From: Sclerurus mexicanus
Lineage: Eukaryota > Chordata > Aves > Passeriformes > Furnariidae
Direction of reading: 5' to 3'
NCBI GenBank assembly: GCA_013396755.1
Contig: VWZF01004785.1
Span: forward strand, 686,589-750,588
DNA length: 64,000 nt
Part shown: positions 14,301 to 27,500 of the stretch, one piece after another
How the letters are laid out: every line of letters begins with the position of its first letter
Position numbering within the stretch: position 1 is the first letter of the stretch
Program-made: the position numbers and the translations under genes
Notes under the pieces: generated by a model
What the model saw: only the letters and a program-made list of their open reading frames with translations
Told to the model about the DNA's origin: nothing
Databases searched by the model: none

Positions 14301-15974
14301 TTCTGACCATCTCCCAGCTTCAGCAGTTGTACGCAGTCTTACTGAGCACCATCTCTGCAATAAAAAGAAATCAATTACTATTAGAGTAGCACTTTAGGTT
14401 AAAGGCATTACAGGTTCACACTCAGTTTTTCAGCAAGGAGATGATACTTCGCTGCAAATGTGGAATGATGCAAAAGATGGATGAGACAGAGTTCAAGGAG
14501 CAGTAATGTGAAGGTCCGGCACTATCATTCCAAGCTGTCTCAGAGACATGATGAATGGTTCAGCAGCAAGAAGCAATAATACCGGATGATGAGAGATTTC
14601 TCTCTAGATCTTGAATCCACTGCATGCTATCTACCTGTTGGTGTTCTAGTGGCATAATGATTCCTGATGTGTTATGAAGAACTAAATTACTGTACTTAAG
14701 CAACTAAACTGGTATGTTGAATTTAGTAACCTAGGTTTTTTGGCAGCTGCTAGAAAAGCAAGTAGCATATCAAACACTCCTGCACATGGTAAATTTAATT
14801 ACCTCATATTTATGCATAGTACTTGTTGACAGGATCTTGTAAACTATGCTAATATGATAGGTAATTTGTTACCTCCAGAAATCACTTTCCATGTGCCTTC
14901 TGATCATTATCATGAAACATGATAAATGATCTAGCCCATGAGGTGTAAATGAAAATGAAATGGATACTTAGATTCTATGTCTAAGTTGTGCCTGGAAAAG
15001 TTGTTGCAATTATAATGGAATTTATCTCATAACAATATGCTTTTTAATGTACCACTGGATCCTTAATCATCTTGGTTGGGGATCTCTGAATAGTTTGGAT
15101 GGAAGTTTTTTTTTTTTCTTTCCTAAAGAGTTTTAAATATTTGTCTGTTTCATAATTCATGTTGCAGGATTATCCTGCAATGTTAACTGCTGGAATATTT
15201 GCAGAATTACATAGAAAGTGATGAGAAACATACCTCTTCTGAAGGAGAGAGAAGCTTAGCTACATGCAGAAAGATAGATTTCTTCCTGCTGAGATGCAGT
15301 GTTGAATTTGGATGTGCTAGAAGCTTGTCATTGAGATTGATATGGAACTGCTAACAGGCGTGTCTTGGAGAACATTTAAGGAGTGCTACAAGGAAAATGA
15401 ATGTGTCTTCTCCCCTATTCCCCAGGTATGTTCGTGTTGCTGATGGCAGTCTGTGTCTTACCTCATTCATGAGGAAGGATAACAATGTTGCATTAGGATT
15501 GAAGTTTGAATTTTCCTCTCTTTCCTAAATTTTTTGTGATTTTAATTTCATTTCTTTTTAAACTGTTTTTAGTTTCCAGGACCTAATTTGAAACATTTGG
15601 CGTAGTTATTCTGTCTTTTTCTTAGCCTTTTAGCTTTTAAAACTTAAATCCTGTCTTATACTGATGAACATTTTGAGTTTACCATCCCAGTTGATGTCTA
15701 TATGTGGTAACCAGTGCAACTTTTCACTTTCCCAAATTCTTTACTAGTAAATGAAAGAGAAACTTTCCAATGATGAGTTTGGAGACTACGCAGAGTGTAG
15801 TCAGTGAACAGTGAACTCAGTGAACAGTGAACTCAGTGAACAGTGCTAGGAGAAAGAAAACAAATCTCACAGCCTAATAAGAATAGTTAGTAGGGATGGT
15901 AGGGAAAAGTCTCTTAGCAGTCAATTTACATGACTTACCTTTTTCCTTCAAGAAAGAAGGACGTAAGTACAAAA
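11366..15974. other. Intronic stretch without gene
   Basis: No exon or repeat family recognised apart from the 16-bp tandem repeat near the right end. About 12830-13090 is locally richer in GC and CpG (for example GGCCGAACAGCTCGTG and GCAGCGGAG) than its surroundings and belongs to nothing I can name. Confidence 0.6.
15801..15845 (+). repeat. 16-bp tandem repeat, 2.8 copies
   Basis: Unit TCAGTGAACAGTGAAC repeated at 15801, 15817 and 15833, the last copy ending at 15845 after 13 bases. The copies are identical over their whole length, which indicates a recent duplication. Each unit itself contains two CAGTGAAC-like halves. It lies 130 nt left of the CR1 at 15975. Confidence 0.95.
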
Positions 15975-16432
15975 TATCACAGAATCATAAAGGTTGGAAG
16001 AGACCTTTAAGATCATCCAGTCCAACAGTCAGCCCGGCACTGCCACTATAACCCCTAAACCAAATCACCCGGTGCCAGATGCCTCTTAAACACCTCCAGG
16101 GATGGTGACTCTACCACTTCCCTGGGCAACCTATTACAATGCCTGACCACCCTAATAGTTAAACCTTTTTTTCCTGATATCTAATCTGAATCTTCCCTGT
16201 CTCAGTTTAAGGCCATTTCCTTTTGTCCTCTCACTGCAGGCATGGTAGAAGAGATCAGCCTCCACCTCCCTACAAGCGTGGTTGTAGAGAGTGATGAGGT
16301 TCCCCCCGAACCTTCTCCTCTCATGACTAAACAGACCCAGTTCCTTCAGCCATTCCTCATAAGACTTGTTTTCTTGACCTTTCTTGACCTTGGCCTTGTT
16401 GCCCTTCACTGGACATGCTCCAGTATGTCCTT
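15975..16432 (-). mobile_element. CR1 LINE, about 0.46 kb 3' part, antisense to the gene
   Basis: On the plus strand it begins with the inverted CR1 3' end ATCACAGAATCATAAAGGTT, then GGAAGAGACC, ATCATCCAGTCCAAC, CACTTCCCTGGGCAACCT, the CTTTTGTCCTCTCACTGCAG block and CATTCCTCATAAGACTTG, and fades after the CTTCACTGGACATGCTCCAG block. It differs in detail from the copy at 10466, so it looks like another CR1 subfamily and a separate insertion. It is less diverged than that copy in its 3' 60 nt. The two open frames at 16152-16457 are contained in it or run off its end. Confidence 0.93.
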
Positions 16433-17205
16433 AATGAATGTGATCCGAAAGGCATAGACATTGCACGGTGTTAGTTCAAGGCTTACAAAGTAGGGATAAC
16501 ATTGATGAGGAGTTCTAGTATTATTAAGAATGATGGTCCTAATTTTGTGTCAACTACTTAATTTGAATACATAAATATCAGCAAAAATACTGTTTTCAGT
16601 TTAGAGGTTTTGTTCGGATTTTTCCATGAATAAATGGATTATATTGATCACTTTATCTGTTTAACCATCCAGTAAGGATTTAATCTATTTTTTTTTAACC
16701 TGAAGTTGCAGTTCCCAGTTTATGTGAAAATCTAATCTTTATTCTTATATTGACATCCTCATGATAACATAAGTTGTGCTTTTTAACAACTTGAGATATA
16801 AAGGCTACTGCTTTTGAAGGGAGATAGGAGTAAACTAGATGCCTTTCTTTGGCTTAAAAATTGAGTTTGTAGTCTTATGATTTTTAATGCTTGCTTTGAA
16901 CTTTACTCTGACTTTGAATTGTGTTGACAGCAGTTGGAAATATCTTGACTAATGATTTATTCTTTGACTTTTCACTTTTCTTGGACCGGATGACTTGCAT
17001 GTCCTAAAGAAAACAAGATACACTCAGTGTGATCAAGCTTGTGATCTATGGGTTGCATAACCAGCCATGGGAATATTTTCCCTTACTTTTATTGGAGATA
17101 TAAAGGAGCAACTGTTTAGCAGTGTATGAAGCACAACTTCATGTTGGCAGCCAGACACTTCCAGGATACAATTACAGGGTAGTTTGTTGTTTTCATTGAT
17201 TGAAG

Positions 17206-17323
17206 TGGGTTTTTTTTGGTTTGAGTTTGTTTGTTTGTTTGTTTTGGGGGGTTTTGTTTGTTTTGGTTTTGATTTGGTTGTTTTTGGTGTTTTTTTGTTG
17301 GGTTTGTTTTGTTGGTTTTTTTA
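17206..17323 (+). repeat. G/T-rich low-complexity tract, (GTTT)n-like
   Basis: About 118 nt almost free of A and C on the plus strand, with GTTTGTTTGTTTGTTT at its core and interspersed G runs, including GGGGGG. It falls inside a 123-codon open frame (17200-17571) that is an artefact: the predicted residues are a run of F, G, L, V and W. Confidence 0.95.
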
Positions 17324-18099
17324 ATATGTGTTGTTGTGACACAGTTCTTCTATTGAATGTATGCAGCATAGCACTTGGTCACCTTAGTGCACTGAAGGGG
17401 AGAAAAAATCTGCTAGTTCTCACAAGTATGGCATGCTGCAATTCTCACTTTTTTTTTTCCTGTTTTACGCCTCTAGACTTTATGCAATGGGATTTGAGTC
17501 TGCCAACTTTTGTCCCCTACCTGTTGATTGCTACTTTTATCAGTGTAGCAGAGAAAACGCTGTCAGGTTGAAAGTGCCAATAAATGACAATGAAGTAATT
17601 GAAAGATGGTTAAAAAGTCTGTTCTACTAGAAGGAATAGCTCCTTTCCCAAAAGGTTTCATAAAGGCAATATAATTGAACTCTTGGAGAAAAAGATTAGA
17701 CTGTGCCTACTTTCTGGCTGGCTGCAGATATGTTTAAGATGTATTTTGAGTTTAGGCTTACAGACTTCTTTCCTGGTGTTTGTCTTTGTTTCATGTAAAA
17801 AACTGCCTTCACCTTTTTTTTTTTTTTCCTTTTTGTTGCTTGAGTTCTTTACCTTCAGCTATTTCCTAATGCCATTTCAGGAATCTGTTTGACTTTCCTC
17901 TTGCATTTTTTCACTCAACATGGCTACCTAAAGAAATATTTAATGAGTTTTATTTTTCCTGGGAACACCTCCAATACTTACTTGACCTCTAAGTATGTGG
18001 ACTATGCAACAGAAAGAATTGTGCCCCAGTGACACTTTTCTCTCCAAATTATTGTCATTACCAGTGGTATTTTCACAATTAGAAACAAAATGATCCTCC

Positions 18100-18105
18100 T
18101 TTTTT

Positions 18106-18138
<33 letters not shown>

Positions 18139-18152
18139 CCTTTTTTTTTTTT
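18100..18152 (+). repeat. Long T homopolymer with one CC interruption
   Basis: A run of 31 T (18108-18138), then CC, then 12 T (18141-18152), preceded by CTTTTTTCC. The antisense lysine-rich open frame at 17940-18203 is a translation of this tract and is not a gene. Length is likely polymorphic and error-prone in assembly. Confidence 0.97.
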
Positions 18153-21100
18153 GTAACTTCCAGTTGTTCCAGGAGCAGCTTCAGCCTCTCCTTTGAATAA
18201 CATTATGAAAGGTTAAAGAATTGATGGAGCACAGGCTGGCTTTTCATTCAGGCCAAATGAAGTGGTGGTTTCAAAAAGTTCACCTGGCAATTTTCTGGAG
18301 TTACAGACAGATGAGAGAGATTTAATTCATGTTTTGTTTTGTCCAGATTTTGCTGCCCTTTATGTTAAAACAAAACAAACCCCAAAGTAGGAATTTAGTG
18401 GTATGTCAGTGCTTCCAGGCTGGAAAAAAGAATTTGTTAAAAATGTGTCATCAAAGGAGCACAGTGTTCTTGCAGAATGTTTTGTACAGCTGCTGTGGCT
18501 TACATTAAAGAAAATGAGGGGAGCAGGAAGGGGAGAAGAATGTGTGTGCCAAACATGTATGTGCAAACTCACCTTATTGAGGAGACTGTCCCTTAAGAGA
18601 TTGGCACCATTAGGACTTCTGATAATTAAGATAAACTATATTTCAGTAAGAAGACAGCTTTCTGGCCAACTGACTAAGCAGGTGCCAAGTGGAAGCAAAT
18701 GATACTAAGTTGAGCTCTCAGGCAATTAACAGAAATTAATGGACCAGGTACCTCCAGTCTGTTTCCTGTGGGTGTCGGTTCAGTGTCCCTGCCCTTCTCA
18801 CACTTCCAGCTGAGATGACTTTCAGGGGTTTAGCACCTGAGACTTCCTTATCAAAATTTGCTGGGATTTATTACCTGCTTAGCGGAGCTTATGGGATTCC
18901 TGTGGGGGATTAAAAATTTCACAGGATTCTGGGATTTTAATGGATTGAGAGGGAATACCTGAACTGATTCTGTGATGGCAAGAATCATGTTTTGACTCAC
19001 AGCGTAGGGACACAGAGGAGGCCTTCCAGAGGGGCTTGCACAGAGTAAAGAGCTGAAACCTATCAACTCACCATTTGGTCTGGTTTCTACCTCATTTCTA
19101 AAAAATGCATTTCCATACTGCCATAATTAATGAAGCTTCCTAATCTGTGAAGGATTTTTTTGTGTGCTCTGTTTTTGACTGATTCTGTGCCTCATGAACA
19201 GATTCATACACCAATTATTTATTTTTTTTTTTGTTAGACCCTTCCTTAAAAATATATATGTAGGTATGGGCAATGGCTGTTTAGGTTCATCAGCCTCTGA
19301 TGTTGCAGTAGATGAAGCAAGCTAGTATGATTTTTATAAATATAATTCAACTGTGGAAAAGAAAACATACCCGTGTGGTTCTTTTAAGACAGTTGTGCAC
19401 ACATCACTATACTGCTCTAGGGTGTATTTGAAATTTTTTCCCAAAGAAATCCTCAAAAAGAAAACAAGTGGAGGAAAAATGCACTCTTGTTAAGTGATGT
19501 GTTGAGTCTAAACTAAAAATATTCTTCCACTGTAAGAAAAAGTCACTGATAGCAATATTAGAAGGCACTGTTAAGGTGTTTATAGTTCAGAGAAGAGAAA
19601 AGGCAATAAAAAGACAAGAATAATATACTGAAGATCAAAGGATTAGGAACCTGGATGAGAAAAGTGCCATGACAACTTGTAGGTGGAATAACAGGTGTTT
19701 TATGATTTCTAATAACTAATTATTATATGGTGTAAACGGGACCTGAAAAGAAACACTGTATTAAATAACTTGAGAAAAATTAGACAACATACCAAAGGGA
19801 AAAATATCTTGGTGTGTTTAATACTTTCAAAGGGTACTTTCAGCTTCAGCAATGTTACTGGCCTCCTTCCATTACCCATTTTTTCTGTGTTGCAGAGAAA
19901 GGAATGATAAATAATTCAGGCCAAGAAAAGTATAAACGCCACAGGGTTAGAATACTTACCAGTGGGGGAACTGTTTAAACTACCTGTGAAACAAAGGCAG
20001 ACAGCAGGGCAAAGCGTTTTGCCTTGTCAGGAGAGGCTGTGTAGGCAAGTGGTAGTTTTATCTTCTTTTTAGGTACCTAACAGTTGGAAGCCCCAGTAAT
20101 ACTTATGGATTGGCCTGCAGTGAGAAGAAGAGTTGAAGGAGTTCAAACAAGCTATTTTACTTTCTGACTTGTTTACCTCTGCTGTTTATTTTACCCCACA
20201 CATTAAAGGGATGATGGGATAAGGAAAAAAAAAAATCATAAGGTTTTATGTATGTGGGATGACAGTGCAGGTACAGCATAATTATGCTCTTCTTATTATA
20301 TCTGTATTATGTTAACCATTCAGGGATGTAAATCAACAGAAAATTAATCTCTTTTCACTTGATTAGCTTATACTACTTTGGCTCTGCAAGGTAGCTTTTG
20401 TTTTAAAACCAAGAGCTCTCCATTCAAGCATCGGAAAAAAAGAGAAACTTGATGATTTTTAATTAAAACTGAAGTAAATGTGGTCATGGAACCATGCACC
20501 ATTCATACCATGAAAGAAGAGAAGAGTTGGCTCTTGTGTAGTTCTATGCAGAGGACACTCACCTATTTAGTGGATTTAATGGATTGAAGCCTATGGTTTC
20601 TTTCACTGTCCAATATTCAGCCAGTAGCTTGACAGCTAGCAGGTTGTTGTTTTTTCCTTTTTTTTTTTTTCCTCTAGAGAACATGATAGCAACTTCAGAA
20701 AACCTTGCTGCTGGGCCAAAAATCCTCCTCGTTTAGTGTATAAACTTAGGGAAAGATGTAACAATGGGAGAGGCACACAGTGATACACTCTCTTCAAACA
20801 TCATCAAGCATCTAGCAATCTATAGCTAAAGATTTATCAAGCCACAGACTATCTCAGCATATTGTGTATGTAATATCCTCAATGAACCTTCTACGAATTT
20901 GTCAAATAATTTCTGAACTAGTGTTTTTGCCCAATTTGCAGCAATGAGTCCCCCACAGTTAAGTTAGAGAAGAAATACCTCCAAAGCTGCAGGTGACTTT
21001 TAAAAAATTGTTATGCACCATCTTTTTTCACTGCAAGAAGCAGCAAGTCATTCCATATTAGTCTGTTTCATGTCACTTGTCATTTCATACACATCTAGCA

Positions 21101-21229
21101 TGTATTCCATCAATCATCATTCTTTCATGTTGAGTATTACAGATTTATTTAATGTGGAAGTTGTCCCAGGCCTTCAATAACTTCCATTTGGCCTTTTCTA
21201 TGCCTTGTCTTCTAGCCCATCCAGCAGGA

Positions 21230-21570
21230 GATAGGAAGACCAGGTTGTATCTTTTATTTTAGGTGAGAGAACATGATGAGTTTACACAGTAGCACAAAAT
21301 ATTGTGCTTTCTTTTATATTTGTTCCTAATAATCACTGATATCTGGCTTTTTTTGTCTGAATTGAGGTGATGTGGTCATGAAATTCCCAACAGAATTATT
21401 ATTCCTGTCCGATTATACTGATTTAGAGTCCATAAGTGATTCCCCCACCCCAAGTGCACTGCTTTGTATTTATCAGCTTTGACTTTGTGCTGTTTTATTT
21501 CCTAATTCTTCAGGATCTTAAAGAAAATAGAAAAGCTGGATGTGAGAATTCACAAAATACCAGCAGATAC
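21230..21570 (-). mobile_element. Ancient CR1/L3-like LINE 3' remnant, antisense
   Basis: Diverged stretch whose plus-strand text resembles the inverted 3' half of old CR1/L3-like elements: TGTTCCTAATAATCACTGAT, GGCTTTTTTTGTCTGAATTG, TCATGAAATTCCCAACAGAA, GATTTAGAGTCCATAAGTG, CCCAAGTGCACTGCTTTGTA, TTTATCAGCTTTGACTTTGT and TCCTAATTCTTCAGGATCTT come in the expected order. The last blocks correspond to the region that reads CAGGACTTTGCACTTACCC in the younger copy at 10466. Edges are uncertain, and it could extend left toward 20930. Similarity is from memory, so the family name is tentative. Confidence 0.6.
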
Positions 21571-24500
21571 CTACCACAGCAGATAAAAATATTGTTGCTC
21601 TAATTGAAGCTGTGATTAAAAACCACGTTTTCTTCCTGATGTTCTAGGAGACTTAGTGAATGTGTTGCAGAAAATGGTTTAGCCTCAAAAGGAGAGTTAT
21701 AGAGACCCTTCTGAGAATCTCTGAATCTGTAGATTAAGGTGCTGTCCTGGGAAATGGAAAGTCAGCTCAAATTCTTGCTCCTCTTCAGTCAGCCAAGAGC
21801 AATGGATGTGGAATGTCCTTATTCTGAGAGATTGAATAAGTCACTTCTCTATAATCCTGAACTATTTTCTGAATGCCTGTTATTATTAGCTAGTGCCTCA
21901 CATTCAACTGGGCTGAAAAATCAAAACATGTCATTTTAGAAATGCTAATGTAAATGTTTTTTCTTGCGGCTATTTGCTGAAATTGGATGATTTTTAAAAT
22001 ATTTTTTTTATCTCGACCCTCTCATCTTTTATTGGGTGTTTTACTACATGCACCCCTTCCTCCCCAGTAAAAAAAGGAATGTATGCTCAACCTCTCTAGC
22101 CCATTTAGCCCATTTGACTCCAAAGGAGAAAGAAGATTTTTAGTTTTTTCATTTTGTTTGTTGTTTCTTTTTTTAAGTATGGAGTTATTCTATTTCCAAT
22201 TTCTAAGCGTCTGCTCTTGGGAAGGTATAAAATATGTGTATTTAAGATTGCTTGTAGTACCTCTGTATTCTTGACTGTAACAAAAGTTAATCATAAAATA
22301 GGTTTCCTGTACTTGTGTGGCCCTGAGAAAGGGATTATCTGAACTCTGGAAAAAATCCAGCATTATCTTTGTGCTCAGTGTTGCCTAGCCCCTGAATTTT
22401 CACTGTCTGAATGTGGGTACTAAGCAGAAAGATTTGAACCCTGAGAACATGCTTCAGAAGTTGGGAAAGGAGGCTGTGCTGAGTGGGGAGAGTGTAGAGA
22501 CACAAATCTAGTTGATCACTCAGTTCAGTGGCAAAATGGTTTAACTTCTTAAAGTAAAACTCAAGTGAATTTTGGGAACAAAAAAAGGTTTTTAATTAAA
22601 AAGGGAAGGGTTAGGGGATATTTTTTAAATGCCAAAATGCTGTGTTGTGACTTCTAATGCTTGCAAAAAAGTTATGTGCACTTTTTATGAATGTTTCTGT
22701 AAGCCTAGCTTGCCTTTCCTATTACAGGACGGAGAGGAGGGTGAACAGCAAGCTGAGACTTTCCTGAAAGCAGGCTAGATAATTATTTGTATTGAGATGG
22801 AAAAGTCTAAGTAGTGTTCAGTGGGCAGCTTCATTAGTCCTCTGACTGAGTTGACAAAACTGCTTTTGTTTTACCCCAAACCCACATTTATCAGAAGGGC
22901 AGCAAGTCCATGAAAAAGAGGTTTCCTGCTGCTTGCAGTTATTTAAACCAGATAAACAAACCAACCAACCAAATTCTTCAAAGACCACACATCAAAAGTT
23001 TGAGGCAGGGCTTTGGAATTTGGCAGAAATAATCATGACTTTCCTTGTCTTCATGAAAAGCAGTATTTGAAATTTCTGAAAAAGTGCTTCTAGCTTTATG
23101 TACTGGGGCCAACAGAGTTTGCTGGTAAAATGACTTAACTTTTTTTCCCCATGATTTGCTTTCATTAGCAATTCTTATGTAAGATGTAAGTGCTTCTTTA
23201 AGGTACTGCTACTGTTTGTTTAATTGGTAGTATGGTGACATCTGATTTATTTTTGTCTCTAGGTCTATTGTAATGTGTTCTTAGGTGCTTGGTTCAACAT
23301 GCAGAACCAACAAAAAACCCAGTCTCCAACAAAGTGCCTGTTATTCACAGGCCATCTAAATTAAATTAACAACATCGTTTACTTGGGTAATCTTTGAAGG
23401 TAGCAATATTCATACTAATGCATATTATTATAAACTGTATTATTAGCAGTGGATCTTGTATTTAGACACAAACACTGTACCGTACAATTTCTACTCTAAT
23501 AATTTCTTCTCACTGTTTGGTAGAGTTGTTGATTTTGCTTGCCTTTCTTATGTGAATATAAGAAGCCTGGTTACTGAACTTTCAGTGTGTTAGCTCAGCA
23601 TGAATAGGTGTTGATTAATATAATATTCAAGAATAAAAATATGCAGCAGTAGAATAAGAAGCTGTGTGTTCTCAGGTTTGCTCATCAGAAAATAAGATAA
23701 TGTAGAGTAGTTAAAATAAGTTAGAAATAAAAGAATTTTTTTTTTACTGTTATGAAAGCATATTTTATTTCAGATACTAAAACTGTGATGAGGTGGGAAT
23801 CACCTCAGTTGCCTGAATTAGGGCAGCGTATACGAATTATAAGTTATCTTGCCCCATTTGATATCCCTGTCTTCAGTTTAGCCATTCAATATCAACACAC
23901 CTGAATTTAAATAGAGAGACAGATTACTGGAATACAGGAGCATAACAAGCAGTAATTGCAACTGTTCAAAGTGAGGATCCAGCTAAGTCAGAATTCTTAA
24001 GCAGTGGCTGGAGAAGGACTTCTCAGGAGGAGGAAGAGCTTAGTAAGCACACATGACATTTCCTCTGATGCCCTCTCAGTATCTGATTCCCTTCAGCAGT
24101 GTTGCTGAGCCTGGTGGCTCTCTGATTAATAAGTGGTAAACAAGCATGTTGTCCACTTATTCTGATAGAACATTTCTACAAACTCGAGTGTAAGAGCTTC
24201 TACCTCTCACATGAGTGGTATAGATATAGTATGAAACCTGTATCTGAAGGTATGGTTAACTTTTAATTTCTAATGTGTGAACGCTGAACATTGTGGGTTA
24301 GTTGTGCTGTGGATCTAGAGATGCTTGATCTGGCTTTTACTGATTGTCCAGTTAGGCTACGATTGAATCAGTCTGTTTCTTGTGAGACCAGAAGGACAGT
24401 CAGTGACTTCCTAGTCAGATTTTTCCTGACTAATCATGTAAATATTACCATATAACAGTAAATATTTGCATCAGTAGAAGTAAGATGGAAAATTTAGACT

Positions 24501-27500
24501 CTTACTGTACTCAGAGAGTTTCTTTTCCAGAGTCATATTGATACTTCGAATCTTTGTTTCAACAAATCAAAGATGTTATCACCTAAAAAAATAATAAAAT
24601 CGTAAAACCTCATGAAATTCTTATTAGCATGCAGAAGAAGTGGTGCAGATTTCTGTTCTGATTTGTTTTTGTAGAAAGTTCTTCCAGGCTTTTCATTACA
24701 GTCACAATCCATTTGGCAATGAGATGGTGGGCAGCTGCTTTGTTACCTTCATTTCATAAGTATTTTTTAAGATCTGTCCAGGTGCTGTGGCAAGGATGTT
24801 GGTTCCTTTTGACTACCCCTATCCCACCAGCCCCTTTGTGAATATGGCTTTCATGGTGAAGCAAAACAGAGGCAGTAACCAGCACCTGTTTAAAAGGCAG
24901 TCTCAATCCTTACCCTCCCTTTTCCTCTCTCTCAAGAACGTGAACTTGAGCTTTTGCTTTTGTGCTGACACTGTCTGTTGTCTGAAGCCACTAGTAGTTG
25001 CTGCGGGGACCCAGGAGAGCAAGAAACTTCCATGTACACCCCTGTAAGATCAGTTTTAAACCTGAACTGCCTTGGATGTAATGTAGGTGAGTGACATTGC
25101 AAGCAATACTGATGGTGGGAAGTGGAGGAGTAGAGTTGCCCTTTGAGGTGTGTGTTAAATAGTGTATATTTCACATCCATGATGTAAAAGTGTGGTGTAA
25201 AAATTAACCAAGTGGGTTACTGTTTTGGTTTCTGTTGGTTCATTGCATAGATCGAGGGAAGTGTCTCAGTACCTCCTAAAATTAGCCCCCTTCTCTGTCA
25301 TTCCAGTGGGCTGCCTTCTGGTATTTTTGGCAAGAAATATTTGGCATGCTGTAATAAGAAATGTGAAGACATTGCTGATGGGAACATCTAAATGTATCTT
25401 AGAAAAGATTATGAATAGAAATAGAGGCATTTGAGCAAGAAAATGCCCCTCAAAGATAAGTTTGCTCAAAAAGTGATGCATTCTGTTTCCCCCCATAGAT
25501 TTGAATAGTCTGAGCACACACAAAATCTTTCTAGATAATCATTAGCATGTAACCCTTATACTAAATCATATTAGTTTTTTGTTCGATGATAGTATTTAAG
25601 TGCTGACAGAAAGCTTAAAATCAGTGAAATGGGATACCTGAAGAAGCACTTTGAAGAATGCCTTGCCCCCTTCAAGGGGGAGGTTTTCTGTTCATCTCTG
25701 CCCCTATGCATTTGTAAAGGTTTTGCCTTGATAATAAGTGTGTGAGCTGCTTTCCATCCTCCTTTCTTCCACTTCTGTGTATCGGTGGTTTAGCCCATAG
25801 TTTGGCTCATGGTTGCAGTAAAATTAGTTTTTTAATCTACAAAATACACGCCAAACCTTTAGGCATCAGTTCTGTGTTTTTTTAGTAAATAAAACTGTAG
25901 ACTCTTGGAATCCAAAGCCATGCCAGCTAGTCCTCTCATCCAAAGGTACTTCATATTTCAGTATGCTTCTGATACAGCGCTGTGTACAGCTCACTGCGTT
26001 TATGGAGCACAATATGGTTTTGAATTCTCTCTCATGATGATACTGTCCCAACAGCACGTGACACATTTTTCACTGTCATTTAAAAGGCATGCAGGAAAGC
26101 TGGTGATAAAAAGTTGTGTTAGTTCTGTCTGGTTATAATGGGACTTCTGAAATCAGGCATACAGATGAGTTCCATGACAGGCAGCAGTGCTGTCTGGGAG
26201 AATTTATTTTAGCTTTCAAGTTTTATAGATAGGTAGAACTTATGAGGTGAAAATATGCATTAGTTGTTTTCTTCTTCCCTTTTTTGTTTGGTTTTTTTTA
26301 AAAATATTTATTTATTTTCCTTCGCTGAATTCTATTGAAGTGCTCCAGTTTTGTTGCAGTGTTTGAATTTCCTTGAGTTTGATTATAAATATGTCACTAA
26401 CATTTGTTCCTCAGAAAGTTTCTGTGCTTGGTTTGTTTAGTCAGTAAACTGAATGTGAGCATATCAACAGATATGACAACAATGCAAAAATCTTCACAAT
26501 CTGAGTTTGCTGGACCAGTTCAGTCTTAAAAGTAAATAAAAATAATCCAGTTACTTGAGAAAATAAACATATTCTCATTACACTTTACATGACTACGTAA
26601 AAGAAAGTCCTGGAGTCTCTAAAATAATAGTTTGTCATTCAGGCACTCTTTCTGTAATCTCTAGTTTTATTCCTTCTCATCACTTGACAGCATGCAGAAT
26701 GCAGTATTGTCAAATATCCCATTGCAAAGCCTTGTAGGGTTGAGAGTAATTCTTTCTTGGGAAGTGCCAATTTTGAAAAAGGCATTCAATTTTGTTCTCA
26801 ACCTGCTGGTTCCTGACAATGAAGAAGATAAAATATTTCTTTCCAACAATAATCTCAACATTGAGATCTCAAGGGAACTACTGACACATGTGGATAATGA
26901 AGTCATTGTGATCAAGTCTTTGCCTGAGATATTTCTGTAGCTGACTCAGACTCATTTATCCAGACTGGTTTTTTTTGTTTTTTTTTTTAATGAGTTTAAT
27001 GTCTTCTCATTATTGGTGCCTCTTTTTCTTATATTTATTCATTTTTCCTCGAGGAATGCACTGCATAGATGTCTTTAACACAATCCAATCTTTTTGACAA
27101 GATGTGTCATACTCTTCTAATTGATTCCCAGAGTAACATGGCCGACAAATAGGCATGTGTTCTGTTCATAAATTGTGTAGAAGGATGATGTGTTCCAGTT
27201 TTTAGATAGGCCTTTTTTTTTTCCACATGTAAGGTGGGCATGTGCTTAACCTTGTTTACACTTTCTGCTGACAATGCTAAAGCTGCACACTGTTCCTTTA
27301 TTTTAAAAGAAGATAATAAAATGAATGTGGTGGTATTTCAAATCAAGGTGAATAAAATGCCACAGTGATGCATAGGATATAACATCACTATACAGAAGTT
27401 AACAGTTTTCACTGTTGAAAAAATTTCTATTTCAGCACTTCAGGTGGTCAGTAACTGCCTTGTCATTTAAATTAGATATATATTAGCTGCATGAGCTCCC

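Larger units (their letters stand above)
16433..21229. other. Intronic stretch with simple tracts only
   Basis: Contains the G/T-rich tract at 17206 and the long T run at 18100, and further T runs at about 17451, 17817 and 20659. No exon or LINE recognised. Overlapping open frames at 18360-18702 and 18851-19066 show no domain, splice context or codon pattern. Confidence 0.6.

Noticed and set aside
16152..16457. Open frames on both strands of about 70-85 codons
   Set aside because: They overlap the minus-strand CR1 copy at 15975-16432 and are a by-product of it.
17200..17630. Plus-strand frames of 123 and 65 codons with apparent hydrophobic membrane-like segments
   Set aside because: The hydrophobic part is produced by the GTTT-rich tract; no start context, splice sites or family match.
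17940..18203. Lysine-rich minus-strand frame of 87 codons
   Set aside because: Its K-run is the translation of the long T homopolymer at 18100-18152; the rest has no domain.
26667..26940. 82-codon frames open on both strands over the same bases
   Set aside because: No recognisable residues, no splice sites and no frame preference; fits a random stop-free run.
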